This document shows positions 1 through 8,102 of a stretch of 64,000 nt of DNA, piece by piece. Position 1 is the first letter of the stretch; each line of letters opens with the position of its first letter. The notes under the pieces were generated by a model. That model was not told the DNA's origin and made no database searches. It worked only from the letters and a program-made list of their open reading frames with translations. Source of the stretch: Pseudobdellovibrionaceae bacterium (GTDB lineage Bacteria; Bdellovibrionota; Bdellovibrionia; Bdellovibrionales; UBA1609); assembly GCA_020635055.1 (NCBI GenBank), contig JACKAN010000006.1, forward strand, positions 90,901-154,900, read 5' to 3'. A program made the position numbers and the translations under genes.

Positions 1-552
1 AACTACAGAAATTTGAGCAATTCCTTGAGCCGACATTTGTGCCTGATTATAAAAAATGCGGCCAAAGTGATCTCTATCTGGAAACACCTCTGCTTGAAGA
101 GGTAAAAAAGCGCCTCCACTGTCCACCAAATATATACAGGGCAAAGCATTTTCCATTGCTATTTCCTGAGCTCTAAGATGTTTTTTTACAGTCATGGGGT
201 AATATGTACCACCTTTGACTGTGGCATCATTGGCCACAATTACACACTCTTGATTATGTACAACACCAATACCTGTAATTACACTCGCCGCCGGAGCTTG
301 ATTGTTGTACATGCCATAGGCTGCAAAAGCCGAGAATTCTAAAAAAGTAGTTCCAGGATCAATGAGCTTCTTAATGCGTTCACGAGCCGTTAATTTATTT
401 CGAGAACTATGTCTGCTTTGTGCCTCTTTGCCGCCACCTTCTTTTATCTTTAATAATCGATCTTTAAAATCCTTAACTATTTTTCTTGTGTTTTCTTCGT
501 TAATTTTAAAGTTGTCTGACTGTTTTTTAACTCTTGTGTTGAGAACTTCCAT
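1..552 (-). CDS. Acyl-CoA carboxyltransferase, methylcrotonyl-CoA carboxylase beta type (3' part outside window)
   Basis: Translating the minus strand from the ATG at 552 gives 184 codons that run off the window edge. The product matches the N-terminal half of biotin-dependent acyl-CoA carboxyltransferases: LTARERIKKLIDPGTTFLE, then a NDATVKGGTYYPMTVKKHLR segment and LVDSGGAFLPLQ. The GTYYP and SGGAFLP wording is closest to methylcrotonyl-CoA carboxylase beta, which carboxylates 3-methylcrotonyl-CoA in leucine breakdown; propionyl-CoA carboxylase beta is the alternative. An AGGAG lies just before the ATG and overlaps the stop of the upstream gene, so the two are co-transcribed. The biotin-carrying alpha subunit is not in the window. 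The family assignment is firm, the substrate is inferred. Confidence 0.88.
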   Translation of the reverse strand, partial: MEVLNTRVKKQSDNFKINEENTRKIVKDFKDRLLKIKEGGGKEAQSRHSSRNKLTARERIKKLIDPGTTFLEFSAFAAYGMYNNQAPAASVITGIGVVHNQECVIVANDATVKGGTYYPMTVKKHLRAQEIAMENALPCIYLVDSGGAFLPLQAEVFPDRDHFGRIFYNQAQMSAQGIAQISVV

Positions 553-561
553 ATAACTCCT

Positions 562-1134
562 CTACTCGCTGGCAGGTAAAGACTTAGGTAGAGTCATTTC
601 TATTTCCATATAAATATAACCCAGGTCATTATTTTGAGAGAAAAAATTAAAGCTAAATCCCCCTACTAAAAACCCTTTTGTTTTTAAATCCCACTCCATT
701 TGATTGCGGTCACTTATATCCATACTAAATTCACATTGTACTGGGTAGACATTAGAGTGGAGCAAGTGCAATTCTAGCTTATTTACTTTCATCGAAAATT
801 CAAAGGCGAAAGCATTTTCCCAAAAGAGCTGCAAACACTGTTCGGCACTGTACAATAAGGGACATTGACTATGAAAAAGCCCTGCGCTTTGCGTCCATAC
901 AGGAGGTGCCTGGATTTTTACCTGACACTCTTCAGCAGAAAGCTTTACTAATTGTAATTGATAAATCCATGCCAAAGGGTTTTTGACGCGACTAATTACA
1001 TTATTGAGAATTTTTTTTACTAATTGCCGATCACTACTGACCACATGATTGAGTTTATAGGGATGCGCCAAGAGGTGCTTAATTCCTGATAAGTAAATCT
1101 CACTACTTTGACGGAAATTATAAAAATGTCTCAA
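562..1134 (-). CDS. Hypothetical protein upstream of the carboxyltransferase gene
   Basis: A 190-residue protein that I do not recognise. It has no signal peptide or membrane segment. It looks like a soluble alpha/beta protein, with a basic N-terminal third and hydrophobic beta-like stretches near the C-terminus (LVGGFSFNFFS, LGYIYMEIEMTL). Its stop lies 9 bases before the carboxyltransferase start, so it is probably the first gene of that transcript. Its start region faces the plus-strand gene that begins at 1204, which leaves about 70 bases for two divergent promoters. Coding is supported by the uninterrupted frame and the tight spacing. No function is proposed. Confidence 0.6.
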   Translation of the reverse strand: MRHFYNFRQSSEIYLSGIKHLLAHPYKLNHVVSSDRQLVKKILNNVISRVKNPLAWIYQLQLVKLSAEECQVKIQAPPVWTQSAGLFHSQCPLLYSAEQCLQLFWENAFAFEFSMKVNKLELHLLHSNVYPVQCEFSMDISDRNQMEWDLKTKGFLVGGFSFNFFSQNNDLGYIYMEIEMTLPKSLPASE

Positions 1135-1203
1135 GTCGTCCTCTTTTCTTTAACCGCACTCCCATATTGCTCTCGATTATTCAATAAGCTAAGATCAGAC
1201 TCA

Positions 1204-1623
1204 ATGAAATATTTAAGTTTAATCATTCTTTTACTTTTAGTTCGATGGACATGGAATTTGTCTCAACAAGTTGTCGTTATTCCCGAGGAAACTCATTTGA
1301 GTTTGCAAGATGATTTGCGCACAATAATAACAAATTATATTCAGGAAAATCTACCTAGTTCTCAAAATTTAAAGTTCGAGCGCATGTGGACAGAAAGGGC
1401 CACTGATAATCAAGTTAAAGCGACATTTGCCTATTCCTTTGATGACCCCGGAGAGGACACAGCACCCGCGAGAATTATGATTGATGGCTATGCCATTTTA
1501 AATAGAAAACAACAGGATGATGGTGAATTTGAAGTTTGGAATTTTGACGAGCTCTATATTTTAAACAACCATATTCAGTTTGAAGAGGGCGAAGCCATAA
1601 CTGTCCAACCAGAAACGAATTAA
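1204..1623 (+). CDS. Small membrane-anchored hypothetical protein
   Basis: A 139-residue protein from the ATG at 1204. The frame is open back to 1108, but that extension overlaps the divergent gene. The 1204 start gives a clean N-terminal hydrophobic segment (YLSLIILLLLVRW) that should act as a signal anchor. The remainder is acidic and soluble and would face the periplasm. No family is recognised. It ends 2 bases before the methyltransferase start at 1626, so it opens a four-gene plus-strand run (this gene, methyltransferase, MazG-like, exonuclease). Confidence 0.6.
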   Translation: MKYLSLIILLLLVRWTWNLSQQVVVIPEETHLSLQDDLRTIITNYIQENLPSSQNLKFERMWTERATDNQVKATFAYSFDDPGEDTAPARIMIDGYAILNRKQQDDGEFEVWNFDELYILNNHIQFEEGEAITVQPETN

Positions 1624-1625
1624 TA

Positions 1626-2663
1626 ATGGATAAATATATACAGCTCGATGAAGAGGGCTATTTTCAACTTGAGCAAAAACGCATAGTTGATGTCAGCTAT
1701 GGAAACTCCTTACTGAAAAACCTAAAAGTGGAGCCTCTTTCTGCCTGCTATACCTATGATGGTCAGAATAAAATATTAGTAGAAGCTTTTGATTCACCTT
1801 TGGTCGTTTATCAAATTCATCCCCTCAAAAACCAAATTTGGCAGGCGCTAACACCTTATGAATATACTTTTAATTTCAAGCTCGATGATTTATTTGTCGA
1901 TGAGTGGGATCGCTTCCTTGGTTACGACTCGCAAAAGAGACCCTTTGTTATGACAAGATCTGCCCAAGCTGATTTCTTTAATTTAGTAGACGAATTTGAT
2001 GATGATAGCGTGACATATCAAGGGCAAAAATTCGAAATTGGTCCTTGGTTGAAATCTCCTGTGAACACTCAGTCAAAGGAATTTTGGAATAAAAAGTATC
2101 AAGAAGAGAAAACCCCTGGGTGGGAAATGAACAAAGCTTCACCACCCTTAGTTAAGTCCTTGCCTCAATTAAAAATTAATAAATCTCGCATTTTAGTCCC
2201 TGGTTGTGGTTCGGGTAACGATGCTGCTTTTCTAGCTGAACAAGGACACCTTGTTACAGCCATTGACTATAGTGAGGAAGCTATAGCGCAAGCACAAAAA
2301 AAATATGGACATTTAAAAAATCTCAAATTCCAAAATTTAGATGTTTTTAACTTACCTGAAGACTTTAACAAGTCCTTTGACATTATCTTTGAACACACCC
2401 TATTCTGCGCTGTACCTTTTGAAAGACGACAAGATTTAGTTAAAGTTTATCGACAAACTCTTGAAAAAAGAGGTTATCTATTGGGGGTCTTTTTTGTAAT
2501 GGAACAAAAAACGCATCCTCCATTTGGCGGTTCTGAATGGGAGTATCGCAAACGTTTACAGAACCACTTCCATATGTTGTATTGGACTCGGTGGAAAGAG
2601 TCTGAATCCTGGAGAAATGGAATTGAATTAGTTATTTATGCACAAATGAAGGAGAATATATGA
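1626..2663 (+). CDS. TPMT-family SAM-dependent methyltransferase with N-terminal extra domain
   Basis: 345 residues in two parts. Residues 1-150 are a beta-rich domain that resembles DUF1285 (starts DEEGYFQLEQKRIVDVSYG). Residues 155-345 are a class I methyltransferase of the thiopurine S-methyltransferase type. Its features are FWNKKYQEEKTPGWEMNKAS, the glycine-rich SAM loop LVPGCGSGNDAAFLAEQG, the acidic end of strand 2 (AIDYSEEAIAQA) and the FDIIFEHTLFCAVP segment. The TPMT family methylates thiol, selenium or halide substrates in different bacteria; the substrate here cannot be read. The stop overlaps the next start (ATGA), so it is translationally coupled to the MazG-like gene. The methyltransferase call is secure, the DUF1285 resemblance is tentative. 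Confidence 0.85.
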   Translation: MDKYIQLDEEGYFQLEQKRIVDVSYGNSLLKNLKVEPLSACYTYDGQNKILVEAFDSPLVVYQIHPLKNQIWQALTPYEYTFNFKLDDLFVDEWDRFLGYDSQKRPFVMTRSAQADFFNLVDEFDDDSVTYQGQKFEIGPWLKSPVNTQSKEFWNKKYQEEKTPGWEMNKASPPLVKSLPQLKINKSRILVPGCGSGNDAAFLAEQGHLVTAIDYSEEAIAQAQKKYGHLKNLKFQNLDVFNLPEDFNKSFDIIFEHTLFCAVPFERRQDLVKVYRQTLEKRGYLLGVFFVMEQKTHPPFGGSEWEYRKRLQNHFHMLYWTRWKESESWRNGIELVIYAQMKENI

Positions 2664-3040
2664 ACACTCAAGAATATGTAATTAACGCAACAAAAACAGA
2701 ATCCACTGATTTTGATAAAATTACTGAACGCCTTTCGCAAAAGGGAAATGTTCGCCTACTTCACGGTGCCATTGGCTTAGCCACAGAGGCTGGTGAATTT
2801 TTAGATGCCTTAAAAAAACATATTTATTACGGGAAGCCATTGGATCGCGTAAATTTAGCTGAAGAATTAGGGGATTTATTTTGGTATTGCGCAATTATTG
2901 CTGATGAGCTGCAAGTTCCTTTCTCCGATATTATGGATAAAAATATTGAAAAACTAAAAGCCCGATACGGAGAGAAGTTTAGCGAAGAAAAAGCTGAAAA
3001 TAGAAATCTTAAAGTAGAAAGAAAAATTTTAGAAAATTAA
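2660..3040 (+). CDS. MazG-like nucleotide pyrophosphohydrolase
   Basis: 126 residues, a single all-alpha NTP-PPase domain. The metal-binding residues are visible in GLATEAGEFLDALKK (the ExxE part) and in NLAEELGDLFWYCAI (the ExxD part, EELGD), the hallmark pair of the MazG/dUTPase-like fold. The family hydrolyses nucleoside triphosphates to monophosphate and pyrophosphate and removes abnormal or excess nucleotides. It overlaps the preceding methyltransferase by four bases and ends one base before the exonuclease gene. The group could be a small housekeeping nucleotide or DNA maintenance operon, which is an inference from order only. Confidence 0.88.
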   Translation: MNTQEYVINATKTESTDFDKITERLSQKGNVRLLHGAIGLATEAGEFLDALKKHIYYGKPLDRVNLAEELGDLFWYCAIIADELQVPFSDIMDKNIEKLKARYGEKFSEEKAENRNLKVERKILEN

Positions 3041-3041
3041 A

Positions 3042-3656
3042 ATGAAAGTTGTTGTACTCGATTTTGAAACTACTGGCTTATCAGCTGCTCACAACCGCAT
3101 CATCGAAGTGGGGGCTGTGGCTTTGGATGGAAAAGATTGTGTTGGTACATTTTCGCAGTTAGTCCATCCGGGTGATTTTTTACCTTATAACATCACTCAA
3201 ATCACAGGCATCACTGATGAAATGTTAAACGACCAACCTCCTGCGGAGGTGGTTATGCCAAAACTAGCCGAATTTATTTCTGATCGTACCATAATAGCTC
3301 ACAATGCTAGCTTTGACGCTAAATTTTTAAATTCAGAGATGAAAAGAGTAGATATAGAATTGAGTAATCCCGTGCTTTGCACTTTGCGCCTGGCGCGAAG
3401 AGTCCTTCCAGGTTTTAGTAGTTATAGTTTAGGAAATTTAGCCCATCATTTGGGAATTTCATTAACTCGAGCCCATCGCGCCTTAGATGATGCAAAAGCC
3501 ACCGCTTATTTATGGCGATATATATTTGAAGAATTAAGTTCTCAAATTAAGGATGAAATTGATCTTAATTTCTTACAAAAATTCTCTGAAATATCGAAAA
3601 AACAAGTACAAAAAAGATGGGGCGAGACGAGCTCACCCCATAAATCGAGTTTTTAG
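3042..3656 (+). CDS. DEDDh 3'-5' exonuclease, DnaQ / PolC-like
   Basis: 204 residues. The four exonuclease motifs are present: VVLDFETTGL (Exo I, D and E), the IIAHNASFDAKFLNSE block (Exo II, D) and RAHRALDDAKATAYLW (Exo III, catalytic His and final Asp). The length and the single domain fit the DnaQ epsilon-like exonuclease family, either the proofreading subunit or a stand-alone relative. Nothing shows which of these it is. The last 15 or so codons are used twice: on the opposite strand they carry the terminator hairpin of the RNase P RNA gene (3610-3639), and the stop codon touches the RNA 3' end. Its own transcript would run into rnpB head-on. Confidence 0.88.
   Translation: MKVVVLDFETTGLSAAHNRIIEVGAVALDGKDCVGTFSQLVHPGDFLPYNITQITGITDEMLNDQPPAEVVMPKLAEFISDRTIIAHNASFDAKFLNSEMKRVDIELSNPVLCTLRLARRVLPGFSSYSLGNLAHHLGISLTRAHRALDDAKATAYLWRYIFEELSSQIKDEIDLNFLQKFSEISKKQVQKRWGETSSPHKSSF
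3610..3639 (-). terminator. Rho-independent terminator of rnpB, inside the exonuclease gene
   Basis: On the minus strand the sequence forms an 8-bp stem, GGGGTGAG paired with CTCGCCCC (plus coordinates 3632-3639 and 3619-3626) with one U-G pair and a 5-base loop. It is followed by ATCTTTTTT. It lies 17-45 bases past the RNase P RNA 3' end, the expected place. The hairpin sits within the last codons of the convergent exonuclease gene. Confidence 0.75.
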
Positions 3657-4004
3657 GTTTTACTTTAAGCCGGATTCTGTACCCAAAGAGCCTCGAAACT
3701 CTTTGTTTAGTGAACATTCCTCTGAGAGCACAATTACTTGTACCCTTAAGCAGTCTACCCGAAGACTTGCGCTGGCCGCGCTCAAGCGTCTCCCTATTTG
3801 ACCTTGCTCCGCTTAGAAGTTTAGCTGTTTTCACTCCAGCAGCTCCCTACAAAGCTCCCTTGCCGCTCTGTAGATCATAGCCCTGGACATTCTTTCTGTT
3901 CCACTGGTCCTCATCTTACGATGGAGGGGTGTTACCCCTTAAGCTGCCATACGGAGTCCGGACTTTCCTCTCAGACCTAAGCCCAAGCATTCACCCGTAA
4001 AACC
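3656..4004 (-). ncRNA. rnpB: RNase P RNA, bacterial type
   Basis: The catalytic RNA of RNase P, which matures tRNA 5' ends. Read on the minus strand, the conserved 5' core GAGGAAAGTCCGGACTCC lies near 3953-3971, and the universally conserved ACAGAATCCGGCTTA lies near the 3' end (about 3665-3680). The ends are set by helix P1: GGTTTTAC at 3997-4004 pairs perfectly with GTAAAACC at 3656-3663, which gives about 349 nt. A terminator hairpin follows and a promoter-like sequence precedes it. Short frames across this interval are accidental. Identity is certain; the termini are inferred from P1 and could shift by a few bases. Confidence 0.95.
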
Positions 4005-4012
4005 TGGTGCCA

Positions 4013-4041
4013 CATATAACAGAATTCTTTATTTTTGGGAA
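4013..4041 (-). promoter_or_regulatory. Candidate rnpB promoter
   Basis: On the minus strand TTCCCA (plus 4036-4041) and TTATAT (plus 4013-4018) are separated by 17 bases. They place a start about 9 bases downstream, at the P1-defined 5' end of the RNase P RNA. The -10 is good, the -35 weak. The site overlaps the last codons of the upstream gene that ends at 4029. Confidence 0.5.
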
Positions 4042-4457
4042 GTGGGTGCGGGACCTATTTTTTTCCCCAACTCTTGTATGCGCTTACGCTGTTCTGGGGT
4101 CATTTGACGATAAAATGCCTCGGGATTGGTTTGGTACTCTTTCATAAGAGCATTCATTTTTTCGACGTCCATCTCTCCATTGGGTTTTTTAGATTTCTCT
4201 GCAACTAACCTAAAAACATCAGCCGCAATGTCATAGGTTTCTTTAATATTTGCTTCATTGCCACCTGTAAGACTTTTCACATTATCATCAGCATTTTTGG
4301 CCCCTTTGTTATTTTTTATATAAGTGCCTCTTTGTTGTTTGTTGCGCAACAGATCTTGAGTTTGTTTTAAAGCCTGTTCACTGGCCGCATCGGAAGCTTT
4401 TTGCCCCCATGAAAGCTGTACTTGGGAAAAAAACAATAAAATAACTAGATATTTCAT
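4029..4457 (-). CDS. Small exported hypothetical protein
   Basis: 142 residues with a clear signal peptide (residues 1-18, hydrophobic LVILLFFSQVQLSWG then QKA). The mature part is hydrophilic and mostly helical, rich in Lys, Asn and Gln, with a final MTPEQRKRIQELGKKIGP segment. It resembles no enzyme I know. Its start overlaps the stop of the TerB-like gene by four bases, so the pair is coupled. Its 3' end contains the rnpB promoter. Confidence 0.6.
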   Translation of the reverse strand: MKYLVILLFFSQVQLSWGQKASDAASEQALKQTQDLLRNKQQRGTYIKNNKGAKNADDNVKSLTGGNEANIKETYDIAADVFRLVAEKSKKPNGEMDVEKMNALMKEYQTNPEAFYRQMTPEQRKRIQELGKKIGPAPTSQK

Positions 4458-4924
4458 GCGAAGAACCTTTCAATAAAATCTGCTAAAATTTGACGAAAAC
4501 CTTTTTCCTTTTCTTTGCTATCATATTCTTCTGCAATGCTATCTACAGAATGCATAATTTTTTCTAAGTGTACTTTTTCTAAAGTTTTTTTATGAAAGTG
4601 ATTTAAGATTTCACTTTCTTGTTTATGGAAATCCCCATCGCTCCAAAAAAGTAGGCGTGCAAAATATATAAAATGTGAACGATCACTGGGCTCTGTAATT
4701 TTGTCGAAATACTCATCCACATTTTGTACTTTAATCATGTCTTGTTTTAGGGTTTCAACTTGCTTAGAATTCAGAGGCAATTTATTAAATGCCTCCAGTA
4801 AAAACTGATCTTCTTTCGGATGTTTTATACCATCGGCATGCACAAGTGCGACAATGGCTCTCCACATGTTGAATTTACTTTCATTTATTTCTTTGATCAC
4901 GACTCCCCCTAAATCCAAACTCAA
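4454..4924 (-). CDS. TerB-like domain protein
   Basis: 156 residues, all helical and cytoplasmic. Two acidic metal-site-like repeats typical of the TerB fold are visible: ALVHADGIKHPKEDQFLLEA in the first half and RLLFWSDGDFHKQESEILN in the second (a DG followed by a Glu in each). TerB-like domains occur in tellurite resistance and in many uncharacterised stress or membrane-linked proteins, so no process can be named. It lies between RNase H (10-base gap) and the exported 142-residue protein (4-base overlap), all on the minus strand. Confidence 0.65.
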   Translation of the reverse strand: MSLDLGGVVIKEINESKFNMWRAIVALVHADGIKHPKEDQFLLEAFNKLPLNSKQVETLKQDMIKVQNVDEYFDKITEPSDRSHFIYFARLLFWSDGDFHKQESEILNHFHKKTLEKVHLEKIMHSVDSIAEEYDSKEKEKGFRQILADFIERFFA

Positions 4925-4934
4925 TTTTACTCTT

Positions 4935-5378
4935 TTAAAAGCAATGGTCCAAGGCTAAATTTGCCAATTCGTCGGCCTTTTTATTAAATTCTCGACGAAC
5001 GTGCACAAATGAGACCGCGGGTATAAAATTTTTCAAATCCATACACCTTTTATATAAAGGTCGCAATGTTTCGGATTTCACTTTGTATTCGCCAATTAGC
5101 TGACGAACCAACAATTGACTGTCACTTTTTATTGTTAAGTTTTGGATTGCAGTTTTTTTTGCTAATTCTAGAGCTCGAACAACAGCCAAATACTCAGCAT
5201 AATTGTTAGTATTTTCACCAACCACTTCTCCATACTCGTACAGAGAGATTCCTTGATTGTCATAAACAACCAGTCCAATGGCGGAAGGACCAGGATTGCC
5301 CCGACATGCACCGTCGGTGTGGATTACAATTTCCTTAGGCCAATCGCGAACTTGCCCCTTTTCTATAAAATTGCTCAT
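4935..5378 (-). CDS. Ribonuclease HI family protein
   Basis: 147 residues, the size of a single RNase H domain. The acidic catalytic residues are in place: VIHTDGACRGNPGPSAIG (first Asp), NTNNYAEYLAVVRALELA (Glu), LTIKSDSQLLVRQL (second Asp) and NKKADELANLALD (last Asp). The NTNNYAEY and DSQLLVRQL wording is that of the RnhA-like (YpdQ/Sll-type) branch, without the basic handle helix of E. coli RNase HI. The enzyme cleaves RNA in RNA-DNA hybrids. It is the first gene of a minus-strand group with the TerB-like and exported proteins. Confidence 0.88.
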   Translation of the reverse strand: MSNFIEKGQVRDWPKEIVIHTDGACRGNPGPSAIGLVVYDNQGISLYEYGEVVGENTNNYAEYLAVVRALELAKKTAIQNLTIKSDSQLLVRQLIGEYKVKSETLRPLYKRCMDLKNFIPAVSFVHVRREFNKKADELANLALDHCF

Positions 5379-5539
5379 TGGGTCTTATGTTAAGCAGGTA
5401 ACTCCTTGAAATCAAACTTAAATTTCGGCACATTTTTAGCAATTTTTACAGTTGGGACGCTAAGAACCTGTAAATTGGCAACTAAGCCTACCTTTACTGA
5501 CAATTTGCGCCTATTGTATGGTCGTTTAACAGGGGACTT

Positions 5540-7153
5540 ATGAAGTTTCAGTTTCTTGCATTTATTATTTCTTTTAGCCTGGCTTTTAGTCCATTGGTTT
5601 CCTATGCGTCCCCATCGATGACAAAGAACCCATCCCAGTCAGCTTGTGATCAAATTCTATATGTTGAGCAATTAAAAGACTTACCTCCTGAGCTAATAGA
5701 GGCTACCCATGACTATGTAAAAAAACAGAAAGTTTTAAAATCCAATCAGCTGCTTACTCATTTACGTAAATCACTGAGTTGGTTAAATCCACTCACTGTC
5801 GTTAGATACTTTAGGGGTGAAACTACACCCGACGACTCATTGTTTCGTATTTATAGCAAAAAAATGATTGTTAATGGTGAAGAACTTGATCAAGTTATTT
5901 ATGTGGTTGGTTTACCAAAGCTAATGAGGCAGAAGGATCGACAACGCTTAGATGAACTAGCTTCCCACTTTCAACGATTTGGCATACCCTATCAAGACCA
6001 TAAAATTGACAGGAAATTTTTTAGTAGGAGATTTTTCCTTGATGAATTTGGATTTGCTAAAGGAATGGGCTTATGGACCCTCGATAAAACTGTAAAATTA
6101 TGGGATTTTTCAACTAGAAAATTACCTCTCTGGTTATTTATCCACTCCTTACCCTTACCAATACCTATGCCCGCTCGTTGGCGACCTTTTGCCCCACCTC
6201 TTTTTGACGATTTAAAAAATCTAAAAATACGGGTCACTGGTGAAGATGGCAATGTCTCCTACGAGAAAATAAAAATGGATCCCAAAGAGGAGCAGTTATT
6301 TTACTTACTCAATAAGCACCGACCTAATGCCGTGGAAGCCATGGATAAACTAGGTGGGGATGCCCGAGCTTTATTAGTTTTAACATTTATTTACTCAGCT
6401 ATTTCAGATATCCTTCGCACATTAGATAGCGGAATCAATCAAGTGAGCGATTATGGCACTATTTTGCCTGTTGTCGCCCTGGTATTTTCACGTTTGGTAG
6501 CTGCCACACTCAATGCCTTGCAAGATGGAACCATCCCCAAAATGAATGCAAAAAATTTATATATTTTAGCTCGAGATATTAGAACTATAACTAAAGACCT
6601 CACCTTTCAGCTTTTACAAAAAGAAGTAGAAAAGCCCTCTCAATCAGTTGAAGAAGTATTTGAAACATACAAGTGGAATATAGGAAATGATGATTACTGG
6701 CAAAAGGCTTTCACTGCACTTTTTGGTCATGAGCCTAAGAAGCGCGATGGCGCTGTTATATATACGACAAATACCATTGGAGATAACCTGCGTGTAATGA
6801 CTGATTCAGGAAATGTCGCGGAGAGACAGCTAAAAAATGCACTACAAAATTATCTCAGTTTCCAAAATCAAATAGGACCCGACAACGAAGTAATAGGTGA
6901 TGGAATCTTAAATATACAGCTCTCTGATCCTAATAACCCTTTAAGTCCTAAAATAACAAAAACCATAGCTGTGAACCTTGACCAAACTCCAATTATTGAG
7001 GACTCAGCTTTAAAGCTAGATCCTAAAAAACCACTTTTAGTACTTGTTGAACAAGATAAGGTAAACGGTGTCAATCATCAAATGATAAAACTAGGATTCT
7101 TAAATGCTTATGCAGTACCTATGGATGAAGAAGAATTGCCAAAAGCACAATAA
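5540..7153 (+). CDS. Exported hypothetical protein, 537 residues
   Basis: The N-terminus is a signal peptide (FLAFIISFSLAFSPLVSYA, cleavage near residue 24). The mature protein starts with a Cys-containing helical part. A proline-rich hydrophobic stretch (PLPLPIPMPARWRPFAPPLF) follows near residues 208-228, then an internal hydrophobic helix pair around residues 280-325 (LLVLTFIYSAISDIL, ILPVVALVFSRLVAATLNAL), and a charged C-terminal half. I do not recognise the family; it looks like a periplasmic or outer-membrane-associated protein specific to this lineage. It stands alone, with about 160 bases of upstream intergenic DNA. Confidence 0.7.
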   Translation: MKFQFLAFIISFSLAFSPLVSYASPSMTKNPSQSACDQILYVEQLKDLPPELIEATHDYVKKQKVLKSNQLLTHLRKSLSWLNPLTVVRYFRGETTPDDSLFRIYSKKMIVNGEELDQVIYVVGLPKLMRQKDRQRLDELASHFQRFGIPYQDHKIDRKFFSRRFFLDEFGFAKGMGLWTLDKTVKLWDFSTRKLPLWLFIHSLPLPIPMPARWRPFAPPLFDDLKNLKIRVTGEDGNVSYEKIKMDPKEEQLFYLLNKHRPNAVEAMDKLGGDARALLVLTFIYSAISDILRTLDSGINQVSDYGTILPVVALVFSRLVAATLNALQDGTIPKMNAKNLYILARDIRTITKDLTFQLLQKEVEKPSQSVEEVFETYKWNIGNDDYWQKAFTALFGHEPKKRDGAVIYTTNTIGDNLRVMTDSGNVAERQLKNALQNYLSFQNQIGPDNEVIGDGILNIQLSDPNNPLSPKITKTIAVNLDQTPIIEDSALKLDPKKPLLVLVEQDKVNGVNHQMIKLGFLNAYAVPMDEEELPKAQ

Positions 7154-7195
7154 GTAAATTCTAAATTTGCAGTTTTTATTCCTATATCTTGATAT

Positions 7196-8095
7196 TTACT
7201 TAATGACTCTTACCTTTATTTTATCCCCTTCATTTAAGCTGCTTGCAGGATATAAGACAACGGGAGTTTTTTTATCAAATGGTGATTTTAGCTCTGCATA
7301 CTCTTGATTTCTATCCCCTAACTTTAAAGAAATTTTTTTCAATTTGCCTTGTTCAACTGCAAAAACGGTGGGTTTTTCCTGGTCGTTGAACAAAGCACCA
7401 ATAGGCATAAGAACAGCATTTTCAACTTTTCTAATAATTATGGAAACCTCTACTCGGAAACCATCACCTAAATTTTTCCACAGTTCTCGGTCCGAAGTGA
7501 TGTCTAAAAAAACATTAACTCTTTGTTCTTTAACTCCGAGTGCCGAAACTTCTTCTTTTGCTCTGGGTTCTATTTTAGTAACTTCTGCTTGCAGAGGAGT
7601 TTCACCACCCCACTTTTTAATTATCGCTTTCTGACCCACTTGAACTTCAACTACTTCTTCGGATAATAAGGCGGCAATGACTTCCACCTTTTCTGGATTT
7701 CCTATTTCAATCAAAGGCGTTCCGCGAAGAACATGCTTTCTATCCTTTTCGAAAACTTGGAGTATATAACCTGATATAGGTGCTTGAACGGAAAAATTCT
7801 TATCCCATTCGAAGCTAAACAGTTTTTGTCCCTGTTCTACTTGGCTTCCTACCTTCCATGGGTGAGAGGGGATGATACCGTCAGCAGGAGCAGTAATAAT
7901 TTGTTTTTCCTTAAAACTTGTGATGCCCTCATCTGTAATCATTTTTTCAAACAAAGCTCGCTGAACATAAGCTACATCTACTTGAGTCAAATTGGGTTTA
8001 AAGGAAAAGGCAACTAGAGCCAAAACTATAAAAGTTAAAATACCAAAGAAAACTTTTTTTGGTATTTTTATGTATTCAACTGTTTTTCTAATCAT
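7196..8095 (-). CDS. Periplasmic adaptor (HlyD/MacA-type membrane fusion protein) of ABC exporter
   Basis: 299 residues. A signal anchor (FFGILTFIVLALVAFSF) is followed by a barrel-sandwich (lipoyl-like) half motif near residues 65-135 (ITAPADGIIPSHPWKVGSQV, then APISGYILQVFEKD), and by beta-barrel and membrane-proximal domains. There is almost no alpha-hairpin, so it is shorter than MacA or HlyD. It lies 7 bases after an FtsX-type permease gene that follows a LolD-like ATPase, all on the minus strand, so the three form one exporter. Such systems move lipoproteins, peptides, glycolipids or drugs; the cargo cannot be read. Confidence 0.85.
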   Translation of the reverse strand: MIRKTVEYIKIPKKVFFGILTFIVLALVAFSFKPNLTQVDVAYVQRALFEKMITDEGITSFKEKQIITAPADGIIPSHPWKVGSQVEQGQKLFSFEWDKNFSVQAPISGYILQVFEKDRKHVLRGTPLIEIGNPEKVEVIAALLSEEVVEVQVGQKAIIKKWGGETPLQAEVTKIEPRAKEEVSALGVKEQRVNVFLDITSDRELWKNLGDGFRVEVSIIIRKVENAVLMPIGALFNDQEKPTVFAVEQGKLKKISLKLGDRNQEYAELKSPFDKKTPVVLYPASSLNEGDKIKVRVIK

Positions 8096-8102
8096 AAAAA
8101 TT

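Noticed and set aside
3553..3834. Short open frames on both strands across the exonuclease end and RNase P RNA
   Set aside because: They lie over the highly conserved rnpB sequence, which is non-coding, and have no ribosome site or family match.
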